Assembly: GCA_031253335.1 (NCBI GenBank)
Contig: JAIRWF010000019.1
Location: 1 to 32,738 of the forward strand
Length of the DNA: 32,738 bases
Source of the DNA: Streptococcaceae bacterium
Lineage (GTDB): Bacteria; Bacillota; Bacilli; Lactobacillales; Streptococcaceae
Reading direction: 5' to 3'
The position numbers were made by a program, and so were the translations under genes. Under the pieces are notes generated by a model, which saw only the letters and a program-made list of their open reading frames with translations, was not told where the DNA came from and ran no database searches. Of the stretch, positions 17,634-25,651 are shown piece by piece; within the stretch, counting starts at the first letter, position 1; each line of letters opens with the position of its first letter.

Positions 17634-17654
17634 AAATCCCTTCTGGGATTTTTT
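17634..17654 (+). terminator. Displaced terminator of the SDR operon
   Basis: The stem AAATCCC / GGGATTT with loop TTCT is followed by a T run. It now lies 335 bp after the SDR stop because of the inserted element; before insertion the SDR stop TAA would have abutted it. Between here and 17780 there is only a weak inverted repeat (TTCCC/GGGAA, 17682-17697). Confidence 0.8.
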
Positions 17655-17779
17655 GGTGTAGTTTATGCCCACTTGCTCTTTTTCCCAACATCGGGAATTA
17701 TTTTTTGCGAGATAACTAAACACCTGATGCTCTGTGGGCTAATACCTTTAGCATATTCTCAGCAAATGCCCGTAATTTT

Positions 17780-17788
17780 TGGTAAAAT
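17780..17788 (+). promoter_or_regulatory. Extended -10 of the GT-C-like gene
   Basis: TGG-TAAAAT ends 10 nt before ATG 17799; the predicted leader is about 4 nt. Confidence 0.5.
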
Positions 17789-17798
17789 AGTGAAGCTA

Positions 17799-19388
17799 AT
17801 GGAAAATGAACCCAGATTTCGCCGAAGTCGCAAGCAGTCATCGGGCATGAAAATCCCTGTGACGAGGGAAGAGTCAGAAGCTTCTTTGGATGACTACGAC
17901 GAAAATTATCGTTTTGATCCTAAAAAACTGCATCCGAGGATGGAAGAGCGTTCTTCCACGCGTGGAAATGCGCCTTTTTATCTTCCGTTTTTCGTGCTTA
18001 GCGTGCTTGTCAGCTTGACCTATTATAGCTTTCCCTTGACTCATCGCCTAGCAACAGGAATTACTGCGCAAAACCTTTACGCAGGCTTTGCGATGAATCA
18101 TGGCGTCACACCCTATAATGATTTTTCTGCCTCTGCTGGTCCCTTGTTTTATTTGATTGCACGTGTCGGCAACTTAGGCGGGACGACGACCATTCTTTGG
18201 CTGATTGAGCTCGGTGCTCTCTTTTTAACGGGCCTTTTTGCTTACAAGGCACTTGCTTCTGCTGTTTCAGACAATCGCTTGGCTGCTGTTTGCGCGGGCT
18301 TTACGATTCTTGCAACAGGTATTCTCTCGCTTGGAGGTGCGAATCCTGCGATGATCGCACTTCCATTTGCACTTTATGGAGTTGCTCAGATAACACGGTA
18401 TCTGACGGATGACGAGGCAAAACGAGATGAGACCTTTATTCTTTACGGAATGGCAGGTGCTGCAGCTAGTCTTCTGTCGCCAATTTTCCTGCTTCTATGG
18501 GTGATTGCTTTCTTTGCCTTCCTGACTTATAATCTCAGAGAGGGCCTTTTAGGGCGAGGCTTTTATCAATTTCTAGCCAGCCTATTTGGTTTTTTGATTA
18601 TTTATGCGCTGGTTGGCTATTATACCTTGACAGCTCAGATTTTCTTTCCGACGATTACGCAAGCGGTTGTGATTCCCTTTACCCATCTGGGTCTAACAGG
18701 AAGTAGCTTGCCTAACTTTGCGATTGCTTTAGGTTTGTTGCTGCTCTCAGGGCTTTTATTGTCTTGGCTATTTGGCTTTCGTGTGATGCGAGCGGGGGAA
18801 CATGCTGCGTGGTATGGTGCACTTGTTGTATTTTCTCTTTTAGTCCTTGTGATAACGGCACTCCGGCGTGATTTTACTCCTGCTGATGCACTCGTGATCC
18901 TTCCCTTTGTTTTCCTGTTTTCTGGTCTTCGCCTTTCTGAAGAGGGTAGAGAAGAGCGCCTCGCGACTGCGTCGCTTGTCTCAAACTATTTGCGGGGTCA
19001 TTTATTTTTGCCGCTACTTGGTGTGTTGCTTTTGACTGCTTCTCCGATGCTGATAAATAGTCTGAACAAAAATTATTTTGCTTCAGAACATGCGGTAGCT
19101 AGCTATGTTGCAGCGCATACCAGTGCAAAAGAACAGGTTCTTGTAGCCGCAAATGATGACAATATCAATCTTTTGTCAAGGCGAGTGAGCAGTTTATCGC
19201 TTCCACCAAGTTATTACCCTAAAACTGAGCAACAAATTTTTGATACACAAATTTCCAATCCGAGTGCAAAATATATCGTGATTCAAAAAAGTAAGACGAT
19301 TCCAAAAAGTCTTAAGACAGAACTTAAGCAGTCCTACAAAACAGTCTCGTTTACAAATTCTGAGTTTAGCATTTATGAAAAGAAATAA
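17799..19388 (+). CDS. Polytopic membrane protein, GT-C glycosyltransferase-like
   Basis: 529 aa from ATG 17799. A basic cytosolic N-terminus of about 65 residues precedes about ten membrane helices and a C-terminal extracellular domain of about 100 residues (SEHAVASYVAAHTS...). The first outer loop has NHGVTPYNDFSASAGPLFYLIA, resembling the xPYxDFxxxxGPL pattern of ArnT/PMT-like GT-C enzymes, which move sugars from polyprenyl carriers. This is a superfamily-level call; donor and acceptor are unknown. The frame is open back to 17475, but that part lies in the MITE-like copy and the old terminator, so it is not coding. No good Shine-Dalgarno. Confidence 0.7.
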   Translation: MENEPRFRRSRKQSSGMKIPVTREESEASLDDYDENYRFDPKKLHPRMEERSSTRGNAPFYLPFFVLSVLVSLTYYSFPLTHRLATGITAQNLYAGFAMNHGVTPYNDFSASAGPLFYLIARVGNLGGTTTILWLIELGALFLTGLFAYKALASAVSDNRLAAVCAGFTILATGILSLGGANPAMIALPFALYGVAQITRYLTDDEAKRDETFILYGMAGAAASLLSPIFLLLWVIAFFAFLTYNLREGLLGRGFYQFLASLFGFLIIYALVGYYTLTAQIFFPTITQAVVIPFTHLGLTGSSLPNFAIALGLLLLSGLLLSWLFGFRVMRAGEHAAWYGALVVFSLLVLVITALRRDFTPADALVILPFVFLFSGLRLSEEGREERLATASLVSNYLRGHLFLPLLGVLLLTASPMLINSLNKNYFASEHAVASYVAAHTSAKEQVLVAANDDNINLLSRRVSSLSLPPSYYPKTEQQIFDTQISNPSAKYIVIQKSKTIPKSLKTELKQSYKTVSFTNSEFSIYEKK

Positions 19389-19407
19389 GAGCTTCGCGCT
19401 CTTTTTA
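19387..19407 (+). terminator. Terminator after GT-C-like gene
   Basis: The stem AAGAGC / GCTCTT with loop TTCGC and a short T run overlaps the stop codon. Confidence 0.7.
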
Positions 19408-19426
19408 ATTGAGCAGTTTCGTACAA

Positions 19427-19473
19427 AATTTTCTGACTATTTTGTTGATTTTCATGCAAATCTATGTTATAAT
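19427..19473 (+). promoter_or_regulatory. codY promoter with CodY box
   Basis: TTGATT (19445-19450), 17 bp and TATAAT (19468-19473) with TGT before it. AATTTTCTGACTATT at 19427-19441 matches the CodY box AATTTTCWGAAAATT at 13 of 15 positions and lies just upstream of the -35. A weaker similar sequence (AAATTTCAGATTATA) is near 19485. Autoregulation of codY is known in L. lactis. Confidence 0.8.
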
Positions 19474-19508
19474 CAGCCTAAGTAAAATTTCAGATTATAG
19501 GAGAAAAA

Positions 19509-20300
19509 ATGACAAGTTTGTTAGAAAAGGCAAGGCAGATTACGGCCATTTTACAGGATGATGCAACTGATTTGAGTAAGGAGTACCCCTATGCAGATGT
19601 TTCTGAAAAAATGGGTCTTGCGATTGGCTGTAATGTGTGTGTCATTGATACGAAAGGAAAGCTTTTGGGCTATGATTTGAGCTTTACAAACTCAAATAAT
19701 GATCGCGTGTCTAAGTATTTTGAAGAAGGTCAGCTGCCAGAGGAGTATATTAAGCTTGCGATTCGCCTTTACGATACGGCAGTCAATCTTGGGGCTGAGG
19801 AGCCATTGTCTTTGATTCCTTCGGAGAGCAAAAAAGATTTTCCAGATGCCTTGACAACCCTATCTCCGATTTATGGCTCTGGAATGCGCTTGGGAACGCT
19901 GATTTTATGGCGGGAAGATGGCAAGTTTACAGAGAACGAGCTTGTTTTGGTGGAGATTGCCACAACGGTTATTGGGGTGCAGCTTTCCAACAAACAGGTG
20001 GATCAGATTGAATCAAACCTTCGCGATGAAGCAGCACTCAACATGGCAATCAATACTTTGTCCTATAGTGAACTTAAGGCGGTGCAAGAGATCTTGGCAC
20101 GTCTGGGTGGAAATGAAGGGCATCTGACGGCCTCTGTGATAGCAGATGAGATTGGAATTACGAGGTCTGTGATTGTCAATGCCCTGCGCAAACTTGAGTC
20201 TGCAGGTATTATTGAATCACGAAGCTTGGGAATGAAGGGAACTTATCTTCGGGTTGTCAACCCTGGAATTTACAAAAAACTTGAGGGGCATACTTATTAA
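19509..20300 (+). CDS. codY: Global transcriptional regulator CodY
   Basis: 263 aa, full length. The N-terminal GAF domain (to about residue 160) binds branched-chain amino acids. The C-terminal winged helix is [20 protein letters not shown], the recognition helix that is almost invariant in the family. When amino acids are abundant it represses peptide and amino-acid acquisition genes. AGGAG is 6 nt before ATG. The preceding intergenic DNA carries a CodY box, as does the leader of the Ser/Ala-rich protein gene at 29.3 kb. The stop TAA is part of the target duplication (TAAT) of a MITE-like insertion that separates the gene from its terminator. Confidence 0.98.
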   Translation: MTSLLEKARQITAILQDDATDLSKEYPYADVSEKMGLAIGCNVCVIDTKGKLLGYDLSFTNSNNDRVSKYFEEGQLPEEYIKLAIRLYDTAVNLGAEEPLSLIPSESKKDFPDALTTLSPIYGSGMRLGTLILWREDGKFTENELVLVEIATTVIGVQLSNKQVDQIESNLRDEAALNMAINTLSYSELKAVQEILARLGGNEGHLTASVIADEIGITRSVIVNALRKLESAGIIESRSLGMKGTYLRVVNPGIYKKLEGHTY

Positions 20301-20301
20301 T

Positions 20302-20537
20302 GGTTACCTCTATCTCCGCGCTTTGCGCTGCGCTGTCCATGCTCGCTAAGCCAGCAAAGCTGGCAAGTCGCATGGCAACTCCCTGCTTTTCGCCAAGCTA
20401 AAGCATGTCCATTCGCTCTAAGGCGCTAAAGCGCCTTAGCGAAGGACGTCTGTTGGTGCGGTCTGCACCTTACAGCGATGCTAGTAGGGTTATCAGAGCG
20501 GACAGCCCGACACAAAGTGGCGAAGATAGACACGCCC
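20302..20537 (-). mobile_element. MITE-like hairpin element, copy 3 (236 bp, shortest, inverted)
   Basis: Orientation opposite to the other three. TAAT at 20298-20301 and 20538-20541 is the target duplication, the left one overlapping the codY stop. It keeps both end modules of about 100 bp and a short middle with the perfect hairpin AAGGCGCTAAAGCGCCTT (20420-20437). Confidence 0.88.
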
Positions 20538-20549
20538 TAATGAAAGGTT

Positions 20550-20573
20550 AAAACGCGTCTTGGCGCGTTTTTT
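20550..20573 (+). terminator. Displaced codY terminator
   Basis: The stem AAAACGCG / CGCGTTTT with loop TCTTGG and a T tail lies directly after the element copy, 249 bp from the codY stop. Confidence 0.82.
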
Positions 20574-20628
20574 GATGGCAGGAAAGCTGACAAGACAGCG
20601 AGAGAAAGTAGAAAATGTGCTGGATTTC

Positions 20629-20637
20629 TGATATAAT
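20629..20637 (+). promoter_or_regulatory. gatCAB promoter, extended -10
   Basis: TGA-TATAAT; no good -35 at 17 bp. The leader of about 18 nt holds the Shine-Dalgarno GGAGG. Confidence 0.65.
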
Positions 20638-20661
20638 GTGAAAAGAAATACTGGAGGTATT

Positions 20662-20970
20662 ATGGCTAACATTACTAAAGAAGATGTGCTGCATACGGCA
20701 AATCTATCCAAATTAAAGTTTGAAGATTCCGCCGTGGAGGGTTTTCGCGAGACTTTTGAGAAGATTGTCGATATGGTCGAAAGCTTGAACGAAGTGGATA
20801 CGGAGGGCGTGGAATTCACGATGAATGTGGCAGACAACGAAAGCTACATGCGTGAAGACGTGCCTGTGGAGCCATGGAATCGCGAGGAACTTTTGCGGAG
20901 CGTCCCAACAGCTGAAGAGGGCTACATCCAAGTCCCTGCCATCATTGACAACGGGGAGGGAGACGCCTAA
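20662..20970 (+). CDS. gatC: Asp-tRNA(Asn)/Glu-tRNA(Gln) amidotransferase subunit C
   Basis: 102 aa, full length. GatC belts together GatA and GatB in the enzyme that converts Glu-tRNA(Gln), and Asp-tRNA(Asn), to the amide forms, needed where glutaminyl-tRNA synthetase is absent. Typical start [18 protein letters not shown] and tail [18 protein letters not shown] 20662 follows GGAGG by 4 nt; an upstream in-frame GTG (20638) overlaps the promoter -10. The stop shares one base with gatA (TAATGA). Confidence 0.95.
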   Translation: MANITKEDVLHTANLSKLKFEDSAVEGFRETFEKIVDMVESLNEVDTEGVEFTMNVADNESYMREDVPVEPWNREELLRSVPTAEEGYIQVPAIIDNGEGDA

Positions 20971-22430
20971 TGACCTACAATAATTTGACGATTTCTGAGC
21001 TCCATGAGAAGCTCGTCGCAAAGGAAATTTCAGCGCGTGAGTTGACAGAAAGCGTATTGGCGGACATCGAAGCGCGTGAAGCGAAAGTCGATAGCTTTTT
21101 GAATATCACAAAAGACGAAGCCTTGAAAGCGGCTGAGGCGATCGATGCGCGTGGCGTGCGCTCAGATGTGTTGACCGATGGGATTCCGCTTGCGGTGAAA
21201 GACAACATTGTCACGAAAGATATCGAGACGACTGCTGCGTCTAAGATTTTGGGCGGTTGGGTGCCACCATACGATGCAACAGTTGTGGAAAAACTCCATG
21301 ATGCGGGCATGATCATCGTCGGTAAGACCAACATGGATGAGTTTGCCATGGGCGGTTCGGGCGAGAATTCTTTCTACAAGTCGGCGAAGAACGCTTGGAA
21401 TCAGACGAAAGTCCCAGGCGGCTCGAGTTCTGGCTCTGCAAGCTCTGTCGCTTCAGGACAAGTGCGCTTGTCTCTGGGCTCGGATACAGGTGGCTCTATT
21501 CGCCAACCCGCAGCTTTCAATGGAATTGTAGGTCTCAAGCCAACTTACGGGCGCGTATCGCGCTTTGGCCTTATTGCATTTGGTTCGTCGCTTGATCAAA
21601 TCGGGACCTTTGCGCCAACGGTCAAGGAAAATGCACAACTTTTGCAAGTCATCTCGGGTAATGACCCCAAGGACTCCACAAGTTCACAAGATGCCGTGCC
21701 TGATTTTACCGGCCTGATTGGCAAGGACGTCAAGGGCTTGAAGATTGCGCTGCCAAAAGAATATTTTGGCGACGGGATTGACCAAGGTGTCAAGGACGCG
21801 ATTCACGCGGCGGCAAAGCAATTTGAAGAATTGGGTGCTGTGGTTGAAGAGGTCAGCTTGCCCCATAGCCAGTACGGTGTCGCAGTGTATTACATCATCG
21901 CATCGTCTGAGGCCTCGTCGAACTTGCAGCGCTTTGACGGGATTCGCTTTGGCTACCGCTCAAAGAACGTCAAGGATTTGGAAGACGTCTATGTGAATTC
22001 GCGCTCGGAAGGCTTTGGTCCTGAGGTGCAACGGCGTATTATGCTGGGGACTTATAGCTTGTCTGCGGGTTACTATGATGCCTACTTCAAGAAAGCTGGG
22101 CAAGTGCGGACGCTGATTGTGGAAGACTTCAAAAAGATTTTTGATCAATACGATTTGATTTTAGGGCCAACGGCACCATCGACCGCATGGGACTTGGGCG
22201 GAAAGATTCAAGATCCTGTGGCCATGTATCTGGCGGACATCTTAACAATTCCTGTCAATCTCGCGGGACTGCCTGGGATTTCCATTCCTGCAGGTTTTGT
22301 GGATGAGATGCCCGTGGGCATGCAGCTTATTGGGAAGCGCTATTCGGAAGAGGTCTTGTACCAAGCTGCAAGCGCTTATGAAGCCGCAACTGACTGGCAC
22401 ACGAAGAAACCTGAGATTTTTGGTATCTAA
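20970..22430 (+). CDS. gatA: Amidotransferase subunit A (amidase)
   Basis: 486 aa. Releases ammonia from glutamine for GatB. The amidase-signature triad is complete: Lys77 (LAVKDNI), cis-Ser152 (in GGSSSGSA) and nucleophile Ser176 ([11 protein letters not shown]). The numbering agrees within a few residues with characterised GatA proteins. It overlaps gatC by one base. A 162-bp gap holding a possible small ORF separates it from gatB. Confidence 0.97.
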   Translation: MTYNNLTISELHEKLVAKEISARELTESVLADIEAREAKVDSFLNITKDEALKAAEAIDARGVRSDVLTDGIPLAVKDNIVTKDIETTAASKILGGWVPPYDATVVEKLHDAGMIIVGKTNMDEFAMGGSGENSFYKSAKNAWNQTKVPGGSSSGSASSVASGQVRLSLGSDTGGSIRQPAAFNGIVGLKPTYGRVSRFGLIAFGSSLDQIGTFAPTVKENAQLLQVISGNDPKDSTSSQDAVPDFTGLIGKDVKGLKIALPKEYFGDGIDQGVKDAIHAAAKQFEELGAVVEEVSLPHSQYGVAVYYIIASSEASSNLQRFDGIRFGYRSKNVKDLEDVYVNSRSEGFGPEVQRRIMLGTYSLSAGYYDAYFKKAGQVRTLIVEDFKKIFDQYDLILGPTAPSTAWDLGGKIQDPVAMYLADILTIPVNLAGLPGISIPAGFVDEMPVGMQLIGKRYSEEVLYQAASAYEAATDWHTKKPEIFGI

Positions 22431-22447
22431 TAGATTGGATTAAAAAA

Positions 22448-22567
22448 ATGCCAGCACAATCAATTTCGACAAATAATGATTCAGTGGCTGAAGTTATAGG
22501 ACAGTTTACGAGCCCAATAAACTTATTGCAAGACAAAATTTCAGATTATTTTAGAAGAATTATTTGA
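22448..22567 (+). CDS. Possible small protein between gatA and gatB
   Basis: 39 codons, MPAQSISTNNDSVAEVIG... ending DKISDYFRRII. The end could form a short amphipathic helix. There is no clear ribosome site (only GGAT 7-10 nt upstream), and the A/T-rich region may be a gatB leader or internal promoter (TAGAAT at 22568-22573) instead. No family recognised. Confidence 0.25.
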   Translation: MPAQSISTNNDSVAEVIGQFTSPINLLQDKISDYFRRII

Positions 22568-22592
22568 TAGAATAGGGAATGAGGTATAACTA

Positions 22593-24032
22593 ATGGCAGA
22601 TAGTAATTTTGAAACCGTCATTGGGCTTGAGGTCCATGTCGAGCTGAACACCAACACGAAGATTTTTAGCCCTGCGTCGCTCTCCTTCGGGAAGGCACCG
22701 AACTCGAACACTTACATTGTCGATTGGGGCTTGCCTGGGGTCTTGCCTGTCTTGAATAAAGGCGTCGTGAGCTCAGGAATTAAGGCGGCTTTGGCGCTCA
22801 AGATGGCGATTCACCAGAGTATGCACTTCGATCGGAAGAATTATTTCTATCCGGATAATCCGAAAGCTTACCAGATTTCGCAGTTTGACGAGCCAATTGG
22901 CTACAATGGCTCGATTGATATTGAGCTCGAAGATGGCACGAAAAAGACGATTCGTATTGAACGCGCACACATCGAAGAAGATGCGGGCAAGAACACGCAC
23001 GGCAACGACGGTTTTAGCTATGTCGATTTGAACCGGCAAGGGACGCCCTTGATTGAAATCGTCTCAGAAGCCGATATGCGCTCGCCTGAGGAGGCTTATG
23101 CTTACCTGACGGCGCTCAAGGAGATTATCCAATACACGGGCGTTTCTGACGTCAAAATGGAAGAGGGCTCTATGCGTTGTGACGCCAATATTTCTATTCG
23201 GCCTTATGGACAGATGGAATTTGGCACGAAGACTGAGCTGAAAAACCTGAACTCCTTTAACTACGTGCGTCGTGGCTTGCAGTTTGAAGAAAAACGTCAG
23301 GCGGAAGTCTTGCGCAGCGGGGGCGTGATTCAGCAAGAGACTAGACGTTTCGATCCTGCTACCGGCGAGACGATTCTGATGCGTGTCAAGGAAGGCTCGA
23401 GCGACTATCGTTACTTCCCAGAGCCTGATTTGCCGCGAGTGAAAATTTCTGACGAGTGGATTGAAGAAGTTCGTGCGACCTTGCCAAAATTTGCGACAGA
23501 ACGTCGGAAAGACTATGTAGCTGCTGGCTTGTCCGAAGCAGATGCTGTGCAAATGACCGCAACGAAAGAAACGTCAGATTTCTTTGATAAAGCTGTAGAG
23601 CTCGGCGCTGAGCCGCAGCAGGTCGTGAATTGGCTCACGGGGGATGTTGCGAAGTACTTGAACGAAGCGCATTTGGACTTGCCACAGATTGCGTTGACGC
23701 CTGAGAATTTGTCAGAGATGATTGCGCTTGTGGCGGATGGCACGATTAGCTCGAAGATTGCAAAGCAGGTCCTCTCAAGCCTTATGACAGATGGCGGCAG
23801 CGCAAAGGCATATGTTGAAGCGAACGGCCTTGTGCAGATTTCAGATCCTGCGCAACTCGTACCAATCATACAAGAAGTCTTTAAGGCTAACGAAAAGGCC
23901 GTTGCAGACTACAAGGGCGGCAATCAGAATTCTGCGAAAGCCTTGATTGGCCAACTCATGAAAGCGACGAAAGGCCAGGCGAACCCGCAAGTTGCGCAGA
24001 AGCTTTTGTACGAGGAATTAGATAAATTATAA
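22593..24032 (+). CDS. gatB: Amidotransferase subunit B
   Basis: 479 aa. Kinase and amidotransferase subunit: phosphorylates the tRNA-bound Glu/Asp side chain, then amidates it with ammonia from GatA. Signatures are [12 protein letters not shown] at the N-terminus, [18 protein letters not shown] and [13 protein letters not shown] in the catalytic cradle, and a C-terminal YqeY-like tRNA-binding domain ending [15 protein letters not shown] is 8 nt before ATG. The 3' UTR carries three palindrome copies before a strong terminator. Confidence 0.97.
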   Translation: MADSNFETVIGLEVHVELNTNTKIFSPASLSFGKAPNSNTYIVDWGLPGVLPVLNKGVVSSGIKAALALKMAIHQSMHFDRKNYFYPDNPKAYQISQFDEPIGYNGSIDIELEDGTKKTIRIERAHIEEDAGKNTHGNDGFSYVDLNRQGTPLIEIVSEADMRSPEEAYAYLTALKEIIQYTGVSDVKMEEGSMRCDANISIRPYGQMEFGTKTELKNLNSFNYVRRGLQFEEKRQAEVLRSGGVIQQETRRFDPATGETILMRVKEGSSDYRYFPEPDLPRVKISDEWIEEVRATLPKFATERRKDYVAAGLSEADAVQMTATKETSDFFDKAVELGAEPQQVVNWLTGDVAKYLNEAHLDLPQIALTPENLSEMIALVADGTISSKIAKQVLSSLMTDGGSAKAYVEANGLVQISDPAQLVPIIQEVFKANEKAVADYKGGNQNSAKALIGQLMKATKGQANPQVAQKLLYEELDKL

Positions 24033-24034
24033 GG

Positions 24035-24145
24035 CTGTCAAATTTGACGAATTATCAGATTTGATGGAAAACGGGGCAGCTAAAGGCCTTGTCAAAGTTG
24101 ACAAGACAGAACGAGTTGGATTTACGAGGTTGTCAAATTTGATAG
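24035..24145. repeat. Three palindrome copies in the gatB 3' UTR
   Basis: CTGTCAAATTTGACGA (24035-24050, 2 nt after the stop), the 18-bp perfect-ended CTTGTCAAAGTTGACAAG (24088-24105) and TTGTCAAATTTGATAG (24130-24145). A degenerate half is near 24053. This is an array between gene end and terminator, like the pair after ptsI. Confidence 0.85.
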
Positions 24146-24150
24146 AATAA

Positions 24151-24185
24151 AAAAGCTGATTTTCTGCGTGAAATCAGCTTTTTGG
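24151..24185 (+). terminator. gatCAB terminator
   Basis: The 12-bp stem AAAAGCTGATTT / AAATCAGCTTTT has an 8-nt loop. Flanking A and T runs allow it to act for the convergent gene at 24193 too. Confidence 0.88.
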
Positions 24186-24192
24186 TTAGAAA

Positions 24193-24549
24193 TTAGTGGG
24201 GTTTATTTTGCCTAATCGGGCGTTTCAGTGAAGCGAGGGCTATGCTGCTTGCAAGAAAGAGACTGCCTAGCGAAATAACTGCGATGGTTGTGGTGCTGGC
24301 TACTTCTGGGAGTGTGAGAGAGTTGCGTGGGTGTGGAGTGCTGAAAAAGGTTGTGCTTAACGTATCTGTTGGAACGCCTACGGTATCGGTCGCTGATTGA
24401 GGCGAAAATATGACGCTGCTTACAAGGAAGATGACTGCTGCTAAGGGATAGATCAGATGTGCATTTTGTTTCAAATGCTGGGAAATTTTTTTCTGCGTGC
24501 TGGGAATTTTCTTACCTCTTTTGCTCAATGTTTGTTGCTGCTTGCGCAT
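24193..24549 (-). CDS. Small secreted protein with sortase-signal-like C-terminus
   Basis: 118 aa, no recognised family. A very basic N-region of about 30 residues precedes a hydrophobic core (LIYPLAAVIFLVSSVIF) and a signal-peptidase-like SPQSA. A short mature part of about 30 residues rich in Thr/Ser follows. The end has the layout of a cell-wall sorting signal: LPEVAS, a hydrophobic segment (TIAVISLGSLFLASSIALA) and the basic tail KRPIRQNKPH. The pentapeptide LPEVA departs from LPxTG at T and G, so it may be a variant sortase motif, a decayed anchor or simply a second membrane segment. AAAGGA precedes ATG. It is divergent from miaA. Confidence 0.6.
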   Translation of the reverse strand: MRKQQQTLSKRGKKIPSTQKKISQHLKQNAHLIYPLAAVIFLVSSVIFSPQSATDTVGVPTDTLSTTFFSTPHPRNSLTLPEVASTTTIAVISLGSLFLASSIALASLKRPIRQNKPH

Positions 24550-24605
24550 GGAGTTTCCTTTCTAACGACAGTATATGAAGGAGATAAGCCTAGTTTATCA
24601 TTTAT

Positions 24606-24621
24606 GTTTACGATAGTAAAC
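24606..24621. promoter_or_regulatory. Operator-like inverted repeat between the small surface protein gene and miaA
   Basis: GTTTAC-GATA-GTAAAC is a perfect 6-bp inverted repeat. It lies about 30 bp upstream of a TATACT -10-like box (24575-24570) for the minus-strand gene. It matches no regulator site I know with confidence. Confidence 0.4.
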
Positions 24622-24683
24622 GAATATGAAAATTTTCCTATCTGTTTCAAAAAATTAGTGCTCTACAAGGATAGTTGACTTTC

Positions 24684-24692
24684 TGCTATAAT
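24684..24692 (+). promoter_or_regulatory. miaA extended -10, predicted leaderless start
   Basis: TGC-TATAAT ends 6 nt before ATG (AATCTC between), and no Shine-Dalgarno is possible. Confidence 0.75.
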
Positions 24693-24698
24693 AATCTC

Positions 24699-25619
24699 AT
24701 GAAGGCAAAAGTGCTGGTGGTTGCGGGGCCGACTGCAGTGGGAAAGACGGCGTTTGGTATTCAGCTTGCGCAGCAATTTTCAGGCGAGATCATCTCGGGC
24801 GATTCGCAGCAGGTCTATCGCGGCCTTGATATAGGGACAGCTAAGGCGACGGCTGAAGAACAACGTGAAGCGCGTCATCATCTGCTGGATACGCGAGATT
24901 TGAACGAGCCTTTTAGTGCATCAGATTTTGTGAAGGCGGCAGACACAGCTATCACGGACATTTTGGGACGTGGGAAACTACCAATTATCGTTGGTGGGAC
25001 GGGGATGTACCTTCAAGCCTTGATGGAAGGATATCACCTAGGCGGTAAGGAGGACCGAGAAGCGGTACTTGCCTATCGTGCACAACTGTCAAATTTGACA
25101 GACGCTCAGTTGACAGATTTGACAAAGGATTTTGAGATTCGAGAGCCCAACCGACGCCGTCAGATCCGTGCACTTGAGATTGCAAAGTTTCAAAAATCCG
25201 ATGCAGCACCCTTGTCAAATTTGACAAGTCCCTATGATTACTTTCTCATTGGTCTGACGATGCCCCGTGAAGCGCTATACACACGGATCAATGCGCGGGT
25301 GGATGCGATGATGACTCAAGGTCTTCTCGAAGAGGCCCGCCTTCTCTATGCTAACTACCGCACCAATCAAGCCGCGAAAGCAATCGGCTACAAAGAATTT
25401 TTCCCCTATCTTGCGGGCGAGATTTCCCTTGAGACGGCGATTGACACAGTTAAACAGCACTCTAGGCATTATGCAAAACGCCAACTCACCTGGTTTAGAA
25501 ATCGCATGGCAACAGAGTTTTTCGATGTCACGAGTCCCGATTTCCCTGAAAATGCACTGGAAAAGGTCCGCAATTTTCTGCAAATAGAAGCCCCCGACAA
25601 CCCTCAGAAAATGCTATAA
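24699..25619 (+). CDS. miaA: tRNA dimethylallyltransferase
   Basis: 306 aa from ATG 24699. It prenylates A37 of tRNAs reading UNN codons, using dimethylallyl diphosphate. P-loop GPTAVGKT (residues 10-17), then SGDSQQVYRGLDIGTAK, GGTGMYLQALMEG and NRRRQIRALEI, all family signatures. Two palindrome copies are inside the gene, read as LSNLTDAQ and LSNLTSPYD, plus a degenerate LTDLTKD; they lie around the insertion domain, where MiaA tolerates variation. An upstream in-frame TTG overlaps the promoter and is rejected. Confidence 0.95.
   Translation: MKAKVLVVAGPTAVGKTAFGIQLAQQFSGEIISGDSQQVYRGLDIGTAKATAEEQREARHHLLDTRDLNEPFSASDFVKAADTAITDILGRGKLPIIVGGTGMYLQALMEGYHLGGKEDREAVLAYRAQLSNLTDAQLTDLTKDFEIREPNRRRQIRALEIAKFQKSDAAPLSNLTSPYDYFLIGLTMPREALYTRINARVDAMMTQGLLEEARLLYANYRTNQAAKAIGYKEFFPYLAGEISLETAIDTVKQHSRHYAKRQLTWFRNRMATEFFDVTSPDFPENALEKVRNFLQIEAPDNPQKML
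25086..25228. repeat. Palindrome copies inside miaA
   Basis: Exact copy at 25086-25101, the variant TTGACAGATTTGACAA at 25110-25125, and the 18-bp palindrome CTTGTCAAATTTGACAAG at 25211-25228. All are read in the LSNLT or LTDLT frame. Confidence 0.88.
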
Positions 25620-25620
25620 T
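25612..25620 (+). promoter_or_regulatory. Extended -10 at the miaA stop codon
   Basis: TGC-TATAAT overlaps the miaA stop and leaves a leader of about 25 nt with AAGGAG for the next gene, so that gene may be transcribed independently of miaA. Confidence 0.55.
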
Positions 25621-25651
25621 AGTAGCAACAAAACCTCACAAAGGAGCAACC

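Noticed and set aside
17475-17798. Upstream extension of the GT-C-like protein by 108 residues
   Set aside because: It runs through the MITE-like copy and a terminator and has no homology-like signal; the protein-like sequence starts at 17799.
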